A DNA stretch of 64,000 nucleotides from Deltaproteobacteria bacterium. GTDB lineage: Bacteria; Desulfobacterota; Desulfuromonadia; Geobacterales; Geobacteraceae. A program made the position numbers and the translations under genes. A model generated the notes under the pieces. That model was not told where the DNA came from. It saw only the letters and a list, made by a program, of their open reading frames with translations, and did not search any database. Shown piece after piece: positions 26,765 through 36,704 of this stretch (the stretch's first letter is position 1; every line of letters begins with the position of its first letter). The stretch spans positions 62,001 to 126,000 of the forward strand of contig JAJZUQ010000002.1 of assembly GCA_021848385.1 (NCBI GenBank). The letters are read 5' to 3'.

Positions 26765-27956
26765 TGCATTCAAGGCCTCCGGCTCTGTCGCAACCGGCAC
26801 CATTGACGCCGACAACCTCCACGATGCCCAACTGCGGCTGAAAAACCAGGGGCTCTACCCGAAAGAACTCGTCCCCGATACGGAACAGGCCGGGGGCACG
26901 GCACGGTGGAGCCTGAAACGGCGGGTGAATCTTTCAGAACTCGCCCTCATGACCCGCCGGCTTGCAACCCTCCTCGGCGCGTCGGTGCCGGTGTACGAGT
27001 CGGTCACTACCCTCTACGAGCAGGAACGGCCGGGAGAGCTCAAAAACATCCTCAACCGGATCAGGGACCGGCTGGCGGAGGGAGCGCCCCTGGCAAAGGC
27101 CTTTGCCGGCGAGCCCCATGTCTTCGGTGAAAGCTACATCAGCATGGTGGCGGCAGGCGAAGCGAGCGGAGCGCTGGAGACCGTCCTGGATAAACTAGCG
27201 GACTTTCTGGAAGACCAGGAAGCTGTCCGAAGTAAGGTGGCGACCTCCCTCGCCTACCCGGTGCTGATGCTCGTGGTAGGCAGCGGAGTAATGCTGTTCC
27301 TGCTTTCCTTCGTTGTGCCGAAGATCATCACCATTTTCCAGGAGAGCAAGGCGACCCTCCCCTTCATCACCATCGTTCTCATCAAGGTGAGCACATTCCT
27401 CCAGAAGGGATGGTGGCTCGTGGTGCTCCTCGGCTGCGGAGCGCTCCTCGGTTATGACCGGCTGAAGAGGAAGGAAAGCGTGCGACAATGGCAGGACCGC
27501 TGGCTGATCCGTCTCCCCATCGTCGGAGGGATCACCAGGCAGCTGATTCTCTCCCGCTTTGCCAAAGTGCTCGGTCTCCTTCTCGCTAGCGGTGTGCCGG
27601 TCACCCGCTCCATGGAGATAACCGGCGAGGTGGTGGTTAACCGTGTATACCGGAACTGCCTGGCCCAGATACGGGAAGAGCTGATCCAGGGGGGAACCTT
27701 GGCGGCCAGCCTTGGAAAGAACCCCCTCTTCCCCCCGCTCCTTGTCCACATGGTGGCGGTAGGGGAAAAAGGCGGGGAACTTGAGCAGATGCTTGCCAAA
27801 GCTGGGGCAGCATTCCAGAAGGAATTCGATACCGCAATCACTCGTTCAATGGCCCTTCTGGAGCCGCTTCTGGTGCTGGGAATGGGAGTCTGCGTCGGTT
27901 TTGTCGTCATTGCCGTACTGCTCCCCATTTTCCAGCTCAACGAGTTGGTCAAATAG
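26745..27956 (+). CDS. gspF: Type II secretion system platform protein GspF
   Basis: GspF is the polytopic core of the inner-membrane platform. The 403-residue protein has two copies of the T2SF domain (LALMTRRLATLLGASVPVYE and LSRFAKVLGLLLASGVPVTR) and three membrane segments (about 170-195, 220-235 and 372-395). It starts 20 bases inside gspE. The conserved VAAGEASGALE and MVAVGEKGGELE pieces match each other, as expected of the internal repeat. Confidence 0.95.
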   Translation: MPTFRYSAFKASGSVATGTIDADNLHDAQLRLKNQGLYPKELVPDTEQAGGTARWSLKRRVNLSELALMTRRLATLLGASVPVYESVTTLYEQERPGELKNILNRIRDRLAEGAPLAKAFAGEPHVFGESYISMVAAGEASGALETVLDKLADFLEDQEAVRSKVATSLAYPVLMLVVGSGVMLFLLSFVVPKIITIFQESKATLPFITIVLIKVSTFLQKGWWLVVLLGCGALLGYDRLKRKESVRQWQDRWLIRLPIVGGITRQLILSRFAKVLGLLLASGVPVTRSMEITGEVVVNRVYRNCLAQIREELIQGGTLAASLGKNPLFPPLLVHMVAVGEKGGELEQMLAKAGAAFQKEFDTAITRSMALLEPLLVLGMGVCVGFVVIAVLLPIFQLNELVK

Positions 27957-28031
27957 ATAGACAAAATCAAGTTACAGCCGTGTCTTAAAGAATTCAATCT
28001 TTGTCAACATTGACGTTCAGGAGGTCTTTTC

Positions 28032-28475
28032 ATGAACAATGCATTACGCGACAGCCGCGGCTTCACCCTTATCGAAATCATGGTGGTCATCGTCATTCTT
28101 GCCCTGCTGGCAGCGCTGGTCGCCCCCAAGATCATGGGGCGAAGCGATGACGCCAAGATAACGGTAGCCAAGAACCAGATCAGGGACATTGAAAGCGCCC
28201 TCAAGCTCTACAAACTTGACAACGGCGTCTATCCTTCCACCGAACAGGGCTTGGCGGCCCTCATCACCAAGCCGACCGTGGGGGTTATCCCGAAGAACTA
28301 CAAGGCCGAGGGTTACCTGGAGAGCAAGCAGGTCCCCCAGGACCCGTGGAAGACCGACTACATCTACCTTTCCCCCGGCGAGCACGGTGACTATGACCTC
28401 TGTTCCCTCGGCGCCGACAGCGTCAAGGGGGGAGAAGGGAAGAATGCGGACATATGCAACTATGACATGAAGTAG
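28032..28475 (+). CDS. gspG: Type II secretion major pseudopilin GspG
   Basis: GspG is the main subunit of the pseudopilus. The 147-residue precursor has a short basic leader cut before Phe in RGFTLIEIMVVIVILALLAA, with Glu at position 5 of the mature form. Then follow the family's LYKLDNGVYPSTEQGLAAL, LESKQVPQDPWKTDYIYLSPGEHG and DLCSLGADSVKGGEG, the last two containing the calcium-binding loop. aggaggtc precedes the ATG. A prepilin peptidase is not encoded nearby. Confidence 0.96.
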   Translation: MNNALRDSRGFTLIEIMVVIVILALLAALVAPKIMGRSDDAKITVAKNQIRDIESALKLYKLDNGVYPSTEQGLAALITKPTVGVIPKNYKAEGYLESKQVPQDPWKTDYIYLSPGEHGDYDLCSLGADSVKGGEGKNADICNYDMK

Positions 28476-28538
28476 AAACTGGGGGGACGGCGGATGCCTT
28501 CACTATTGTTCCGGCGATTAACCATTGAAACCCTGTCT

Positions 28539-28591
28539 GTAGGGGCGGGGTGCCCCCGCCCCGGATTGGGCGAGGCAAGCCTAGCCCCTAC
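28539..28591. repeat. Palindromic interspersed repeat (gtaggggc...gcccctac) in the gspG-gspH gap
   Basis: The 53-bp unit starts gtaggggc and ends gcccctac, with a GC-rich centre (ggggtgcccccgcccc). A similar arm-loop-arm unit occurs at 61873-61900, and a half copy (gtaggggcaccc) at about 5728-5740. Confidence 0.75.
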
Positions 28592-28636
28592 CGTTCATAT
28601 GTTTAATCACCGGATCAATAAGTTTTTCGGGTTGCT

Positions 28637-29194
28637 GTGACGATACCTCAAAACTCAAAACTCTTCAGGCCCGCAGTTTGGGTCAAAATTCAAAACTGCC
28701 TTTCCGGCGGATTTACCCTCATCGAGATGGTGGTGGTGCTGGCCATTCTTGCGATGGTGGCGCTCCTGGTCTTCCCCCGTCTCCCGTCCACCGGCGCCAC
28801 CGACCTGCGCAACTCGGCCCGCAACCTGGCGGCAATGATCCGGTACGTGGAAGACAAGGCAGTCACCACAAAAAGCGCCTACCGTCTCAGGGTCAACCTG
28901 TCCGACACCAGGCTGACGGTAGTTAAAATAGTGGATGGCGAAGAGGGGATCGACTCCGACCCCTTTTTCAGCCGGCAGATACTGTCAGACGGAATCAATG
29001 TCGAAGATGTGACCGTCCCCCGCCTCGGCAAAGTCGCCACCGGCGAGGTCTCCATCAACTTCGGGCCGGGAGGGCTGGAAGATTTCGCCGTCATCCACCT
29101 GAAGGGAAATCATGACAGCCACTTCACGGTGACCGCCTACCCCCAGAACGGCAAGGTCAAGGTCGAGGAAGGATACCAGGAGGTAGGGCAATGA
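28637..29194 (+). CDS. gspH: Type II secretion minor pseudopilin GspH
   Basis: The 185-residue precursor has an N-terminal leader of about 24 residues before GGFTLIEMVVVLAILAMVAL, with mature Glu5. The rest fits GspH minor pseudopilins: ARNLAAMIRYVEDKAVTTKS (the usual SARxLAxxLRxAR-type block), then a beta-rich C-terminal domain. The start is a GTG at 28637 without a convincing ribosome site; a start nearer the leader is possible. The gap of 161 bases from gspG holds a repeat element. Confidence 0.85.
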   Translation: MTIPQNSKLFRPAVWVKIQNCLSGGFTLIEMVVVLAILAMVALLVFPRLPSTGATDLRNSARNLAAMIRYVEDKAVTTKSAYRLRVNLSDTRLTVVKIVDGEEGIDSDPFFSRQILSDGINVEDVTVPRLGKVATGEVSINFGPGGLEDFAVIHLKGNHDSHFTVTAYPQNGKVKVEEGYQEVGQ

Positions 29195-29532
29195 AAGGGT
29201 TTACCCTGCTGGAAGTGATGGTTGCCCTGGCCATTCTTGCCGGTGTGATACTGACGGTCATCACCTCCTACAACTATCACCTGGGAATTGTCATACGGGA
29301 CAAGGAGGAGACCGAGGCCATGCTGCTGGCCCGTGCCAAACTGGACGAGCCCAACTTTTTGCAACAGGGGCTGACATCAGGGAACTTCGCCCCCCTGCAC
29401 CCTGACATAACATGGAAAGTGGAGAGGGCCGCCGCCGAGATACCGGGAGTTGACCGGCTCAGCTTCACGGTTGCCTGGGATGGTGAGCGGCACAAGCTGA
29501 CCCTGGCGAAATACCAGGAACGGGCTCTCTGA
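29191..29532 (+). CDS. gspI: Type II secretion minor pseudopilin GspI
   Basis: This 113-residue protein has a minimal leader (MKG) before FTLLEVMVALAILAGVIL with mature Glu5. The C-terminal part is short and beta-rich. GspI, J and K form the pseudopilus tip complex. The start overlaps the gspH stop by four bases, and the gap to gspJ is 19 bases. Confidence 0.88.
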   Translation: MKGFTLLEVMVALAILAGVILTVITSYNYHLGIVIRDKEETEAMLLARAKLDEPNFLQQGLTSGNFAPLHPDITWKVERAAAEIPGVDRLSFTVAWDGERHKLTLAKYQERAL

Positions 29533-29551
29533 CCGTGAGGAGCCCGGAGCC

Positions 29552-30220
29552 ATGAAAAATTCGATAACCAGGACGGCCTGCCTCACGAAACCGCAGAGAC
29601 GGAACGGCGGATTCACCCTGCTGGAACTGCTGGTAGCACTGGCACTTCTTACCATTTTGTTCGCCGCCCTCTACGGCACCTTCTTTTCCCTCACCCGCGG
29701 CCGGGACGTAGCTGCAGCCGGGATGGAAACCCGTCGCGAGCTACGTACCACGCTGGATCAGATTCGACGGGAGTTGTCGGGTGCGTTCATCCGCGGGCCG
29801 GCACCGCTGGGGGTAAAACCGCTGGTCCCGTTCGTGGTGGAAGACCGTGACTCCTTCGGCAAGCCGGCTTCGACCCTGACCTTCACCACCTTTGCTCCAC
29901 CCCGCAGCGACAGCGCTCCCACATCGGACCAGGTAACGGTGCGCTACCGGATAGTGGAGAATGGAAACCGGCTGAACTTGACCCGAGAGGCCCAGGACCG
30001 CTACCTGGCAGGCACCCCCGTCTCCTACCCGCAGATGGAGCATGTGGAGGGTTTTCTGGTGGAGTGCTATGACGGCAGCAAATGGGTCAGGAGCTGGGAT
30101 ACCGCGCCAGGCGTCAATTTAGGACTGCCGAAGGCGGTCCGGGTAACCATCAGGCTCAAGGAAGGGGATGGCACCACCGAGTTCTCTACCATCGCCACGC
30201 CGCGGGTGACCGGTAGTTGA
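29552..30220 (+). CDS. gspJ: Type II secretion minor pseudopilin GspJ
   Basis: The 222-residue precursor has a 21-residue basic leader, then GGFTLLELLVALALLTILFA with mature Glu5. Further on are RRELRTTLDQIRRELSGAFI and a long beta-rich domain ending TEFSTIATPRV, as in GspJ tip proteins. The ATG has ggag upstream. Its stop overlaps the TTG start of gspK (ttga). Confidence 0.88.
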   Translation: MKNSITRTACLTKPQRRNGGFTLLELLVALALLTILFAALYGTFFSLTRGRDVAAAGMETRRELRTTLDQIRRELSGAFIRGPAPLGVKPLVPFVVEDRDSFGKPASTLTFTTFAPPRSDSAPTSDQVTVRYRIVENGNRLNLTREAQDRYLAGTPVSYPQMEHVEGFLVECYDGSKWVRSWDTAPGVNLGLPKAVRVTIRLKEGDGTTEFSTIATPRVTGS

Positions 30221-31143
30221 GGAACGAGAAGGGGTTCGCCCTGATCATAACCCTCGTGGTGAGCGCTCTGCTGGTGGCGCTGGTCGCCGAGTTCGTCAAC
30301 GAAGTCTACGTGGATACCAGCTCCCGGCAGAACTTCGTCGACGCACAGCAGGCGAGTCTTCTTGCCGAATCCGGCATCGCCGGCGGAATCAAGCTGCTCC
30401 AGTTCACCATGGCAAGCCAGGGATTCACCTCCCTCCTGGACCCGTGGGCCAAGCCGCTGAAGCTCGACGACGAGCAGGGATCCATAGAGGTAACCATCGA
30501 GGACGAGGCCGCCAAGATCAACCTCAACTCCATAGCCGGTTCGAACGGGAATTTCATCGATGCCTATTATCCCATAGCAACCCGTTTCCTGAAGAAGGCC
30601 GGTCTCTCCCCTGACCTGTGCGACGGCATCGCCGACTGGGTGGACACCAACGATGAACCCAAGCCGGCCGGGGCGGAAACAACCTACTACCGTTCATTGC
30701 AACCACCCTACAGTGCAAAGAACGGCTGGTTCGACACTGTGGATGAACTGCGACTCGTCAAAGGGTTCGATGCAAAGACGATGGAGCGACTGCGCCCCTT
30801 CATTACCGTCTTTGCCGATTCCCTTCCGGGTTCACCGGCACCGATCAACATCAACACTGCCCCCCCGGAGATACTGGCAGCCCTGGATGAAGGGCTGAGC
30901 GACGACCTGGTGGCACGGATCGTGGACTACCGGAAAACCACGCCATTCAAATCACCGGCGGATATCCTCAAGGTTGCCGGTCTGGACAAAATCGGGATAG
31001 CCCTGCAGACCAGGATCCAGACCAGAAGCACCGTCTACCGCCTGGTCTCACGCGGGCAGGTGCATGAAACGGCGAGGATAATAGAAGCCGTGGTGAGAAT
31101 CAATGGCAACCAGGCAACAATGCTCTACTGGAGAGAATACTGA
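30217..31143 (+). CDS. gspK: Type II secretion minor pseudopilin GspK
   Basis: GspK caps the pseudopilus. The 308-residue protein begins MRNEKGFALIITLVVSALLV; like other GspK proteins it lacks Glu5 (Ile is at that position). It continues with LLAESGIAGGIKLL, VTIEDEAAKINLNSI, GIADWVDTNDEPKPAGAE (calcium-site region) and INTAPPEILAALDE, all known GspK blocks. The start is TTG 30217 with a poor ribosome site, so translation probably depends on gspJ. The stop overlaps gspL. Confidence 0.92.
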   Translation: MRNEKGFALIITLVVSALLVALVAEFVNEVYVDTSSRQNFVDAQQASLLAESGIAGGIKLLQFTMASQGFTSLLDPWAKPLKLDDEQGSIEVTIEDEAAKINLNSIAGSNGNFIDAYYPIATRFLKKAGLSPDLCDGIADWVDTNDEPKPAGAETTYYRSLQPPYSAKNGWFDTVDELRLVKGFDAKTMERLRPFITVFADSLPGSPAPININTAPPEILAALDEGLSDDLVARIVDYRKTTPFKSPADILKVAGLDKIGIALQTRIQTRSTVYRLVSRGQVHETARIIEAVVRINGNQATMLYWREY

Positions 31144-32468
31144 TGACGTACCTTATCGTACAGTTGACGAATAGCGAGGTGCTCTGGGGGCGTTATCAGC
31201 GCCGTCGCGGGGAGCTTGCATTCCTGGGGGGTGGCCGCCACCCGCTCGCCGGCGAGCCGACCTTTGCCGACCTTCTGAAGGAGCTGTCAGTCAGCCGCCG
31301 GGAAGAGGAAAAGGTGGTGCTGACCCTTCCCTCTTCCAGCCTCTTTCTGCGGGAGATTGATCTCCCTCTCACCGCCCGGCGCAAGGCGCGCCAGGTACTC
31401 CCCCTGGAGCTCAAGGGTGAAACGGCCATCGACACCGACGAACTGGTGTTCGACGCCATCCCGCTTGCCGACGGCAAGGCCCTGGCGGTATGGACCCGGC
31501 GCGCTGGGGCGGCCGATCTGATACGGACCATGACCGGAGCCGGCCTCGAACCGGAAACGGTAAGCGCCGCTCCCCTCCACTGGGCCGAACTGCTTTCGCC
31601 GTCGGACACGACAGAACCGGTTGCCATTACCGACGGTGAGGCACTGGCCGTAACCCAGAACGGCCGGCTCCTGTTCTGCCGTCCCCTTGCCGATGTCGAT
31701 CCTGTCGCAGAAGTGGCACGAACCCTGGCCGCCCTTGAACTCGGCAAAAACATAGTGATCCGGAAGGTACTCCTCCACGGTGAACTGGCCCATGCGACTG
31801 TCCCCCCAACCAGCCCCGGCCTGACATTTCAGCTTCTTCCCCTGGCCGGCTCGGCGGCCCGTGCATTTGCCGGCGATGCAGAGGCGGCCCGGGACCTTGC
31901 CTCCACCTATGCCGTTGCGGCTGCCTGTGGCTCCGGAGCGGTGGTGAACTTCAGAAACGGTGGTCTGGCTTACACCGCCGGCGACGCGTCTGCACGCCGC
32001 AAGTTAATGCTGACCCTGGTCCTTGCGGCAATCCTTATCGTCGCACTCGCCGCCGAGACAACTGTCCGCTATTACCTTGTGCGGCGGGACCTGAACTCCC
32101 TCGACAGCTCAATTCTCACCATCTACCGGCAGGTGTTTCCAAGCCGGAAAAAACCGGTGGATGCCGTCGGTGAACTGAAGGGTGAAATAAGGCGCCTCTC
32201 TGGCAGCGCGGCGACCGGCAGTACCTTGGCCGCGCTAACTAAAGCGGCGGAGCTCAAGGGTGATGACATCACCGATATCTATGAAGCGGAATTCGACCAT
32301 GGGCAGCTCCGGCTCAAGGGAGATGCCCGTTCCATTCAAGGGGTGAATGATTTCAAGTCCCGCGCGGCTGCCTCCTTCAGCAATAGTGAAGTAAGCGAAA
32401 TTAAATCAAAACCTGATGGCACTGTCAGCTTCCAGTTCAGCGGTACGTTCACGGAGGAGAAAAAATGA
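31143..32468 (+). CDS. gspL: Type II secretion system protein GspL
   Basis: GspL binds GspE on the cytoplasmic side of the platform. The 441-residue protein has an actin-like N-terminal cytoplasmic domain (about 1-270, with VVLTLPSSSLFLREIDLPLT and VVNFRNGGLAYTA), one membrane segment (LMLTLVLAAILIVALAAETT) and a ferredoxin-like periplasmic domain (about 340-441). It overlaps gspK by one base and gspM by four. Confidence 0.88.
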   Translation: MTYLIVQLTNSEVLWGRYQRRRGELAFLGGGRHPLAGEPTFADLLKELSVSRREEEKVVLTLPSSSLFLREIDLPLTARRKARQVLPLELKGETAIDTDELVFDAIPLADGKALAVWTRRAGAADLIRTMTGAGLEPETVSAAPLHWAELLSPSDTTEPVAITDGEALAVTQNGRLLFCRPLADVDPVAEVARTLAALELGKNIVIRKVLLHGELAHATVPPTSPGLTFQLLPLAGSAARAFAGDAEAARDLASTYAVAAACGSGAVVNFRNGGLAYTAGDASARRKLMLTLVLAAILIVALAAETTVRYYLVRRDLNSLDSSILTIYRQVFPSRKKPVDAVGELKGEIRRLSGSAATGSTLAALTKAAELKGDDITDIYEAEFDHGQLRLKGDARSIQGVNDFKSRAAASFSNSEVSEIKSKPDGTVSFQFSGTFTEEKK

Positions 32469-33013
32469 CCTACCTGCGCCTCCTGGCAGAACGATTTCGC
32501 AATCTTGACAGCACTACCCGCCTCCGTTGGGGAATAGGTATCGCCATAATCCTCGCTCTGGCGCTGCTCTTCTCTGCCGCAAATGCCAGGATCGCCCATC
32601 TCGCCAAACTGCGCACCGCAAGGGAAGGGGATGTGGCTGAAATGCTCGTCCTCAGCCAGCGTTACCAGGTTGCCAACGCCGGTGCCGAGAAACTGGCGAA
32701 CCGCCTCTCCGCCACCCGTCCCGACGACTCACCGGCCAAGCTCATAGAAGAGATCGGGATCAAGGGGAAAAACAGCCAGATCAAGCCGGTCAAGGGAGAC
32801 GAGCAGCCCGGTTACGTCGAGGACGCCGCTGAAGTAAAAATCGACGGGCTCACCGCCAACGAAACCGTCAATCTCCTTTACCGTCTGGAAAAGGGGAGCA
32901 GGCCGGTCATCATCAAGAAAGCGTTCCTCAAGACCCGCTTCGACGACCCGTCCCGCCTCGACCTCACCCTCACCATCGCCCTCCTCAAGGCAGCGCCGAC
33001 GGGACAGCAATGA
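32465..33013 (+). CDS. gspM: Type II secretion system protein GspM
   Basis: GspM partners GspL. The 182-residue protein has a short cytoplasmic start, one membrane segment (GIGIAIILALALLFSAANA), a periplasmic helix (about residues 45-80), and a small ferredoxin-like domain with VEDAAEVKIDGLTANETVNL. Assignment rests on topology and gene order; the family is poorly conserved. It overlaps both neighbours by four bases. Confidence 0.82.
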   Translation: MTYLRLLAERFRNLDSTTRLRWGIGIAIILALALLFSAANARIAHLAKLRTAREGDVAEMLVLSQRYQVANAGAEKLANRLSATRPDDSPAKLIEEIGIKGKNSQIKPVKGDEQPGYVEDAAEVKIDGLTANETVNLLYRLEKGSRPVIIKKAFLKTRFDDPSRLDLTLTIALLKAAPTGQQ

Positions 33014-33846
33014 AACCGCGTCGAGTGCTCTACCTGACCGTCGGCATCCCGGCAGCACTCTTTCTTGTTCTCATTCTGACCGTCCTTTTCATCCCTTCCC
33101 GTGAATTGCAGGGGGTTATTGTTCGCGGACTTGCAAACGAAGGCTATACCTTTCACGCTTCAAGCTTCGGCAAGGCATTCCCCATTGGCCTCACCGCCCG
33201 GAACATGGAGATCGGCGATGATCGTGGACCGCTTTTTCGCGCCGATACAGCAACGGTCCGGCTGCAACTTCTGCCACTCTTTTTGGGAGACGTAAAGGTT
33301 ACCGTCCGGGCAAGGATTGGTAGCGGTAAACTCGAAGGCGTATGGTCCCGCCGCAACGGAGGGGACCTGCATGCGAGCGGGGTCCAGTTGGAGGATATTC
33401 CCTTCTTCCCCACCGTCGCCGGTGCTTCCGCCAAGGGGATCCTGCAGGTTGAAGCACGTTTGCAGGGACGCCAGACTGCAACCCGCGGCGAGATAAAGCT
33501 GGACGTCAAGGGGGCGGAACTTGCCGGCATCAAGATCGGGGGAACCCCCCTGCCGGACTCCAGTTACCGTCAAATTCAGGGGATGCTGAAGATTGCCGGC
33601 GGCAAGGCAACCCTGGAAAGTTTCTCCCTTGAGGGGGATGGACTTTATGTGCGCCTCAGGGGTGACCTCCCCATAACCACACCCCTCGCCAACGCCCCCC
33701 TCAACCTCACCCTGGAATTGATGCCGAAACCCGAGTTTCTGGAGCGGCAAAAATTCGTCTTTCTCCTCCTGTCAAAGCACCTGACATCTCCAGGTCATTA
33801 CGAAATCCCGATCAAAGGGATGCTCTCCCGTCCCGCCCTGCCCTGA
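33010..33846 (+). CDS. gspN: Type II secretion system protein GspN
   Basis: The 278-residue protein has one N-terminal membrane anchor (VGIPAALFLVLILTVLFIPS) and a periplasmic beta-rich domain with AFPIGLTARNMEIGDDRGPL, LLPLFLGDVKVTVRARIGSG and LEGDGLYVRLRGDLPI. This matches the GspN form found in deltaproteobacterial T2SS operons, related to AsmA/DUF-type folds. It is the last gene of the operon; only 41 bases separate it from the convergent chemoreceptor gene and no clear terminator lies between. Confidence 0.8.
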   Translation: MKPRRVLYLTVGIPAALFLVLILTVLFIPSRELQGVIVRGLANEGYTFHASSFGKAFPIGLTARNMEIGDDRGPLFRADTATVRLQLLPLFLGDVKVTVRARIGSGKLEGVWSRRNGGDLHASGVQLEDIPFFPTVAGASAKGILQVEARLQGRQTATRGEIKLDVKGAELAGIKIGGTPLPDSSYRQIQGMLKIAGGKATLESFSLEGDGLYVRLRGDLPITTPLANAPLNLTLELMPKPEFLERQKFVFLLLSKHLTSPGHYEIPIKGMLSRPALP

Positions 33847-33887
33847 AGCACGGTTAAAATAGCAGATGGAGGTGGCTGACTGAGTTG

Positions 33888-36521
33888 TCAATTCACCTTG
33901 AATGCGGCAATCAGCGACGTAAGCCCTTCTGCTTGGTGAGACAGGCTCTGGGCAGCTCTGGAGAGCTGTTCCACTGAACTGAGGTTCTCATTGGTCAGTT
34001 CGCTAATATTCTCCATGGCAGTAATCACCATCTCTCCACCCTTCTTCTGCTCGGCTGTGGCATTTGCCACAGACTGAGTCATTGAGTTCATGCTGTTCAC
34101 AGCCGTCACGATCTGACGGGCAGAGAGTGCTTGCTCCTTGGTCGCAATGCTTACCTGTGTAGTGACATGGTTCATATTCTCAACAGCCAGCCGGATCTGT
34201 CTACTCCCTTGAGCCTGCTCACGGGCCGCTCCCGTAACTTCCTGGGTGACAGTGTTCATCCGTTCCACCGCAACCCGGATCTGCTTTCCCCCCTGCGCCT
34301 GCTCATGTGCTGCATTAGCCACTTGGGCCGTGAACAGGGTCATCCGCTCTACCGACTTCAGGACCTGCCCGGAGGCGTTGGCCTGCTCATCCGTCATCAG
34401 GGATATATCGGACATGAGCCTGCTCGTTTGATCGATGCTTTTGACGATATTTGCAAGTGCGTTCCCCGCCACGCCGGACAGCTCCATGGAGGAGCGGGCT
34501 TCCTGAGCTACCAGCTCGCCCAATTTGACCGAATTGCCCGTGTCGTTCTGCACTTCCTTAATGACCTGGCCGATCTCCTTGGTGGCGCTAACGCTCCGTT
34601 CCGCCAGTTTGCGCACTTCTTCCGCAACCACTGCGAATCCACGTCCTGCATCCCCAGCCCGTGCCGCCTCAATGGCCGCATTCAGCGCCAGGAGGTTTGT
34701 CTGGTCGGCAATTTCGTTGATCACTCTGACAATGCTTCCGATCTCTTCGGACCGTTTCCCCAGGTTAACGATAGATGCAGCTGTCTTCTCTATGACGTTC
34801 CCTACCCGCTTCATGGACTCCAGTGCCTGCTGCACCGCCTCCTGACCCTCAGCACCTTCCTTGGTAGCAGTCTTCGCAACATCATCTGCCGCCTTGACAT
34901 TCCTGGCCGATTCCCGGATTGAAATAGCCAGCTGTTCAATAATGGCTGCCGTGTCGGCAGCCACCTGCTGCAGTTCCTGGGTGTTCCCCGCTACCTGGTC
35001 AATTGAAACAGTCATCTGCTCAACAGTCGAGGATGTTTCGGAAACAGAAGACGCAAGGTCCTCCGCGTTCTGTGCCACCTTCTCAATGGAGACGGTCATC
35101 TGTTCAATACTTGCTGATGTTTCCGACACAGAGGAGGCCATTACCTCTGCCCCCTTCGCCACCTGCTCACTTGATGCTCCCAGTTCCTGGATGGAGGAAG
35201 AAACCTCATCCGCATTGTTTGCAAGAGAGTCGGCATTTTTTGCTACGATCTGTATGGAGGCAGCCATCTGCACCATGGTCGATGAAGTCTCCTCGGAGGC
35301 AGATGCTTGACTGTGGGCTGCCTGTGTCAACTGTTCAGAGTTAGCCGAAATCTGCCCTGCTGCCGCTGCAACCTGAACCGAAGTGCCGCTGATTCTGCTG
35401 ACCATCTCCTTGAGTCCCGACACCATCTCGTTAAGGGCATTGGCTAAATCCCCTACTTCGTCCTTAGTTCGCACATCAAGTTGTCCAGTCAGATCACCGT
35501 TTGCAACAGCCTGAGCAAAGGCAACCCCTTTGAGCATCGGACGCGCGATGCTCCGTGCGATAATCACCGCTATGCCGGCAATCAGCATCATAGCAATGGA
35601 AATGACTATCAGTACGATAGACCTCAGGGTGTAGACCGGTTTATACAGCTCCGCCTCCGGTATGGTCGATGCACAGCTCCATCCTAACCCCTTGAAGTCG
35701 CCGTACCCCTTCGACGGGGCAAACGATACCAGTTTGGAAACTCCTTCGTAGGTATAATCCCCAATCCCTTCCTCCCCCTTGACCATCTTCATGGCAATCG
35801 CGGAAAGCTGGGCATTGGAATCATTGATCAGATTTTCTTTAAGGATCTTCTCCTTTTTTGGATGAACGATGAATTTCCCTTCCTTGTTGAGAAGGTAGGT
35901 ATAGCCGGTGTTTCCCACCTTACCTTCCTCAAGGGTGAGCTTTTCGAAATCGTTCCAAGGGATACGGGAGCCAACTGCACCGATCACCTTACCGCTGTCG
36001 TCCTTAACCGGGGCGGAAAAGCCGATGGCAAGATCGTTTATGCTTGCAGAAAAATAGACGTCATGCACATAAAGCTCCCCTGCCATAACATGTTTGAACC
36101 ACTCGGAATCCGACTGGTTCTTCTTGAAACCTGGATTTTTGAAAATGGTCATGTCGTTTGCTCCGACACAGTTGCCGGAAGTATCAAAGATCAGAATCTC
36201 CTTGTACAGCTCGTATTGTTTTACCAGGCTCTCGAGCATCTTGGTCGACTGAGAAAATTTCCCCGTCTTGAAGCCGTCTCTGATGACATCTGATGCCGCC
36301 CATGCCTTGATGTCGTCATAGCGGTCACCGACAATCACATCCATTTTCCCCATCACGGTATGGGTGGTATCGGTAAGCATATTATTCCCCAGATCCTGCA
36401 TGCTTCCTTTCGCCTTTTGATAGGCTACAGTGGCGACGATTGAGAGTGGCACTATCGAAATGACGAGAAAAAAAAGGAGCAGTTTTCCTTGAAGACCTTT
36501 AAAAAAACTCCGCTGTTTCAT
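33888..36521 (-). CDS. Methyl-accepting chemotaxis protein, dCache sensor, extended signalling arms
   Basis: The 877-residue receptor has a first membrane segment (about 15-34), a periplasmic dCache-type domain to about 280 ([40 protein letters not shown]), a second membrane segment, HAMP ([20 protein letters not shown]) and a very long signalling domain with the tip [40 protein letters not shown]. Both arms carry 28-residue tandem repeats (see findings). ATG 36521 follows aaaggggg; the longer frame is not supported. It starts a minus-strand signalling region but is not obviously in the same transcript as the regulators. Confidence 0.93.
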   Translation of the reverse strand: MKQRSFFKGLQGKLLLFFLVISIVPLSIVATVAYQKAKGSMQDLGNNMLTDTTHTVMGKMDVIVGDRYDDIKAWAASDVIRDGFKTGKFSQSTKMLESLVKQYELYKEILIFDTSGNCVGANDMTIFKNPGFKKNQSDSEWFKHVMAGELYVHDVYFSASINDLAIGFSAPVKDDSGKVIGAVGSRIPWNDFEKLTLEEGKVGNTGYTYLLNKEGKFIVHPKKEKILKENLINDSNAQLSAIAMKMVKGEEGIGDYTYEGVSKLVSFAPSKGYGDFKGLGWSCASTIPEAELYKPVYTLRSIVLIVISIAMMLIAGIAVIIARSIARPMLKGVAFAQAVANGDLTGQLDVRTKDEVGDLANALNEMVSGLKEMVSRISGTSVQVAAAAGQISANSEQLTQAAHSQASASEETSSTMVQMAASIQIVAKNADSLANNADEVSSSIQELGASSEQVAKGAEVMASSVSETSASIEQMTVSIEKVAQNAEDLASSVSETSSTVEQMTVSIDQVAGNTQELQQVAADTAAIIEQLAISIRESARNVKAADDVAKTATKEGAEGQEAVQQALESMKRVGNVIEKTAASIVNLGKRSEEIGSIVRVINEIADQTNLLALNAAIEAARAGDAGRGFAVVAEEVRKLAERSVSATKEIGQVIKEVQNDTGNSVKLGELVAQEARSSMELSGVAGNALANIVKSIDQTSRLMSDISLMTDEQANASGQVLKSVERMTLFTAQVANAAHEQAQGGKQIRVAVERMNTVTQEVTGAAREQAQGSRQIRLAVENMNHVTTQVSIATKEQALSARQIVTAVNSMNSMTQSVANATAEQKKGGEMVITAMENISELTNENLSSVEQLSRAAQSLSHQAEGLTSLIAAFKVN

Positions 36522-36704
36522 ATTGATCCCCCTTTGGCAGAGAGTCTGAATCACATGTCATCTGTTGGACAACAACAGCGACTGATTAATGTCAAAAGTT
36601 ACAATGAGTTGGTTGCTCAGATTAGCAACTCCCCTGATACATTTTTCGTCCAGACTTGTCGCCTCGTCGGGGATACCCGCTCTTCCCAACTTACGAAATG
36701 CACT

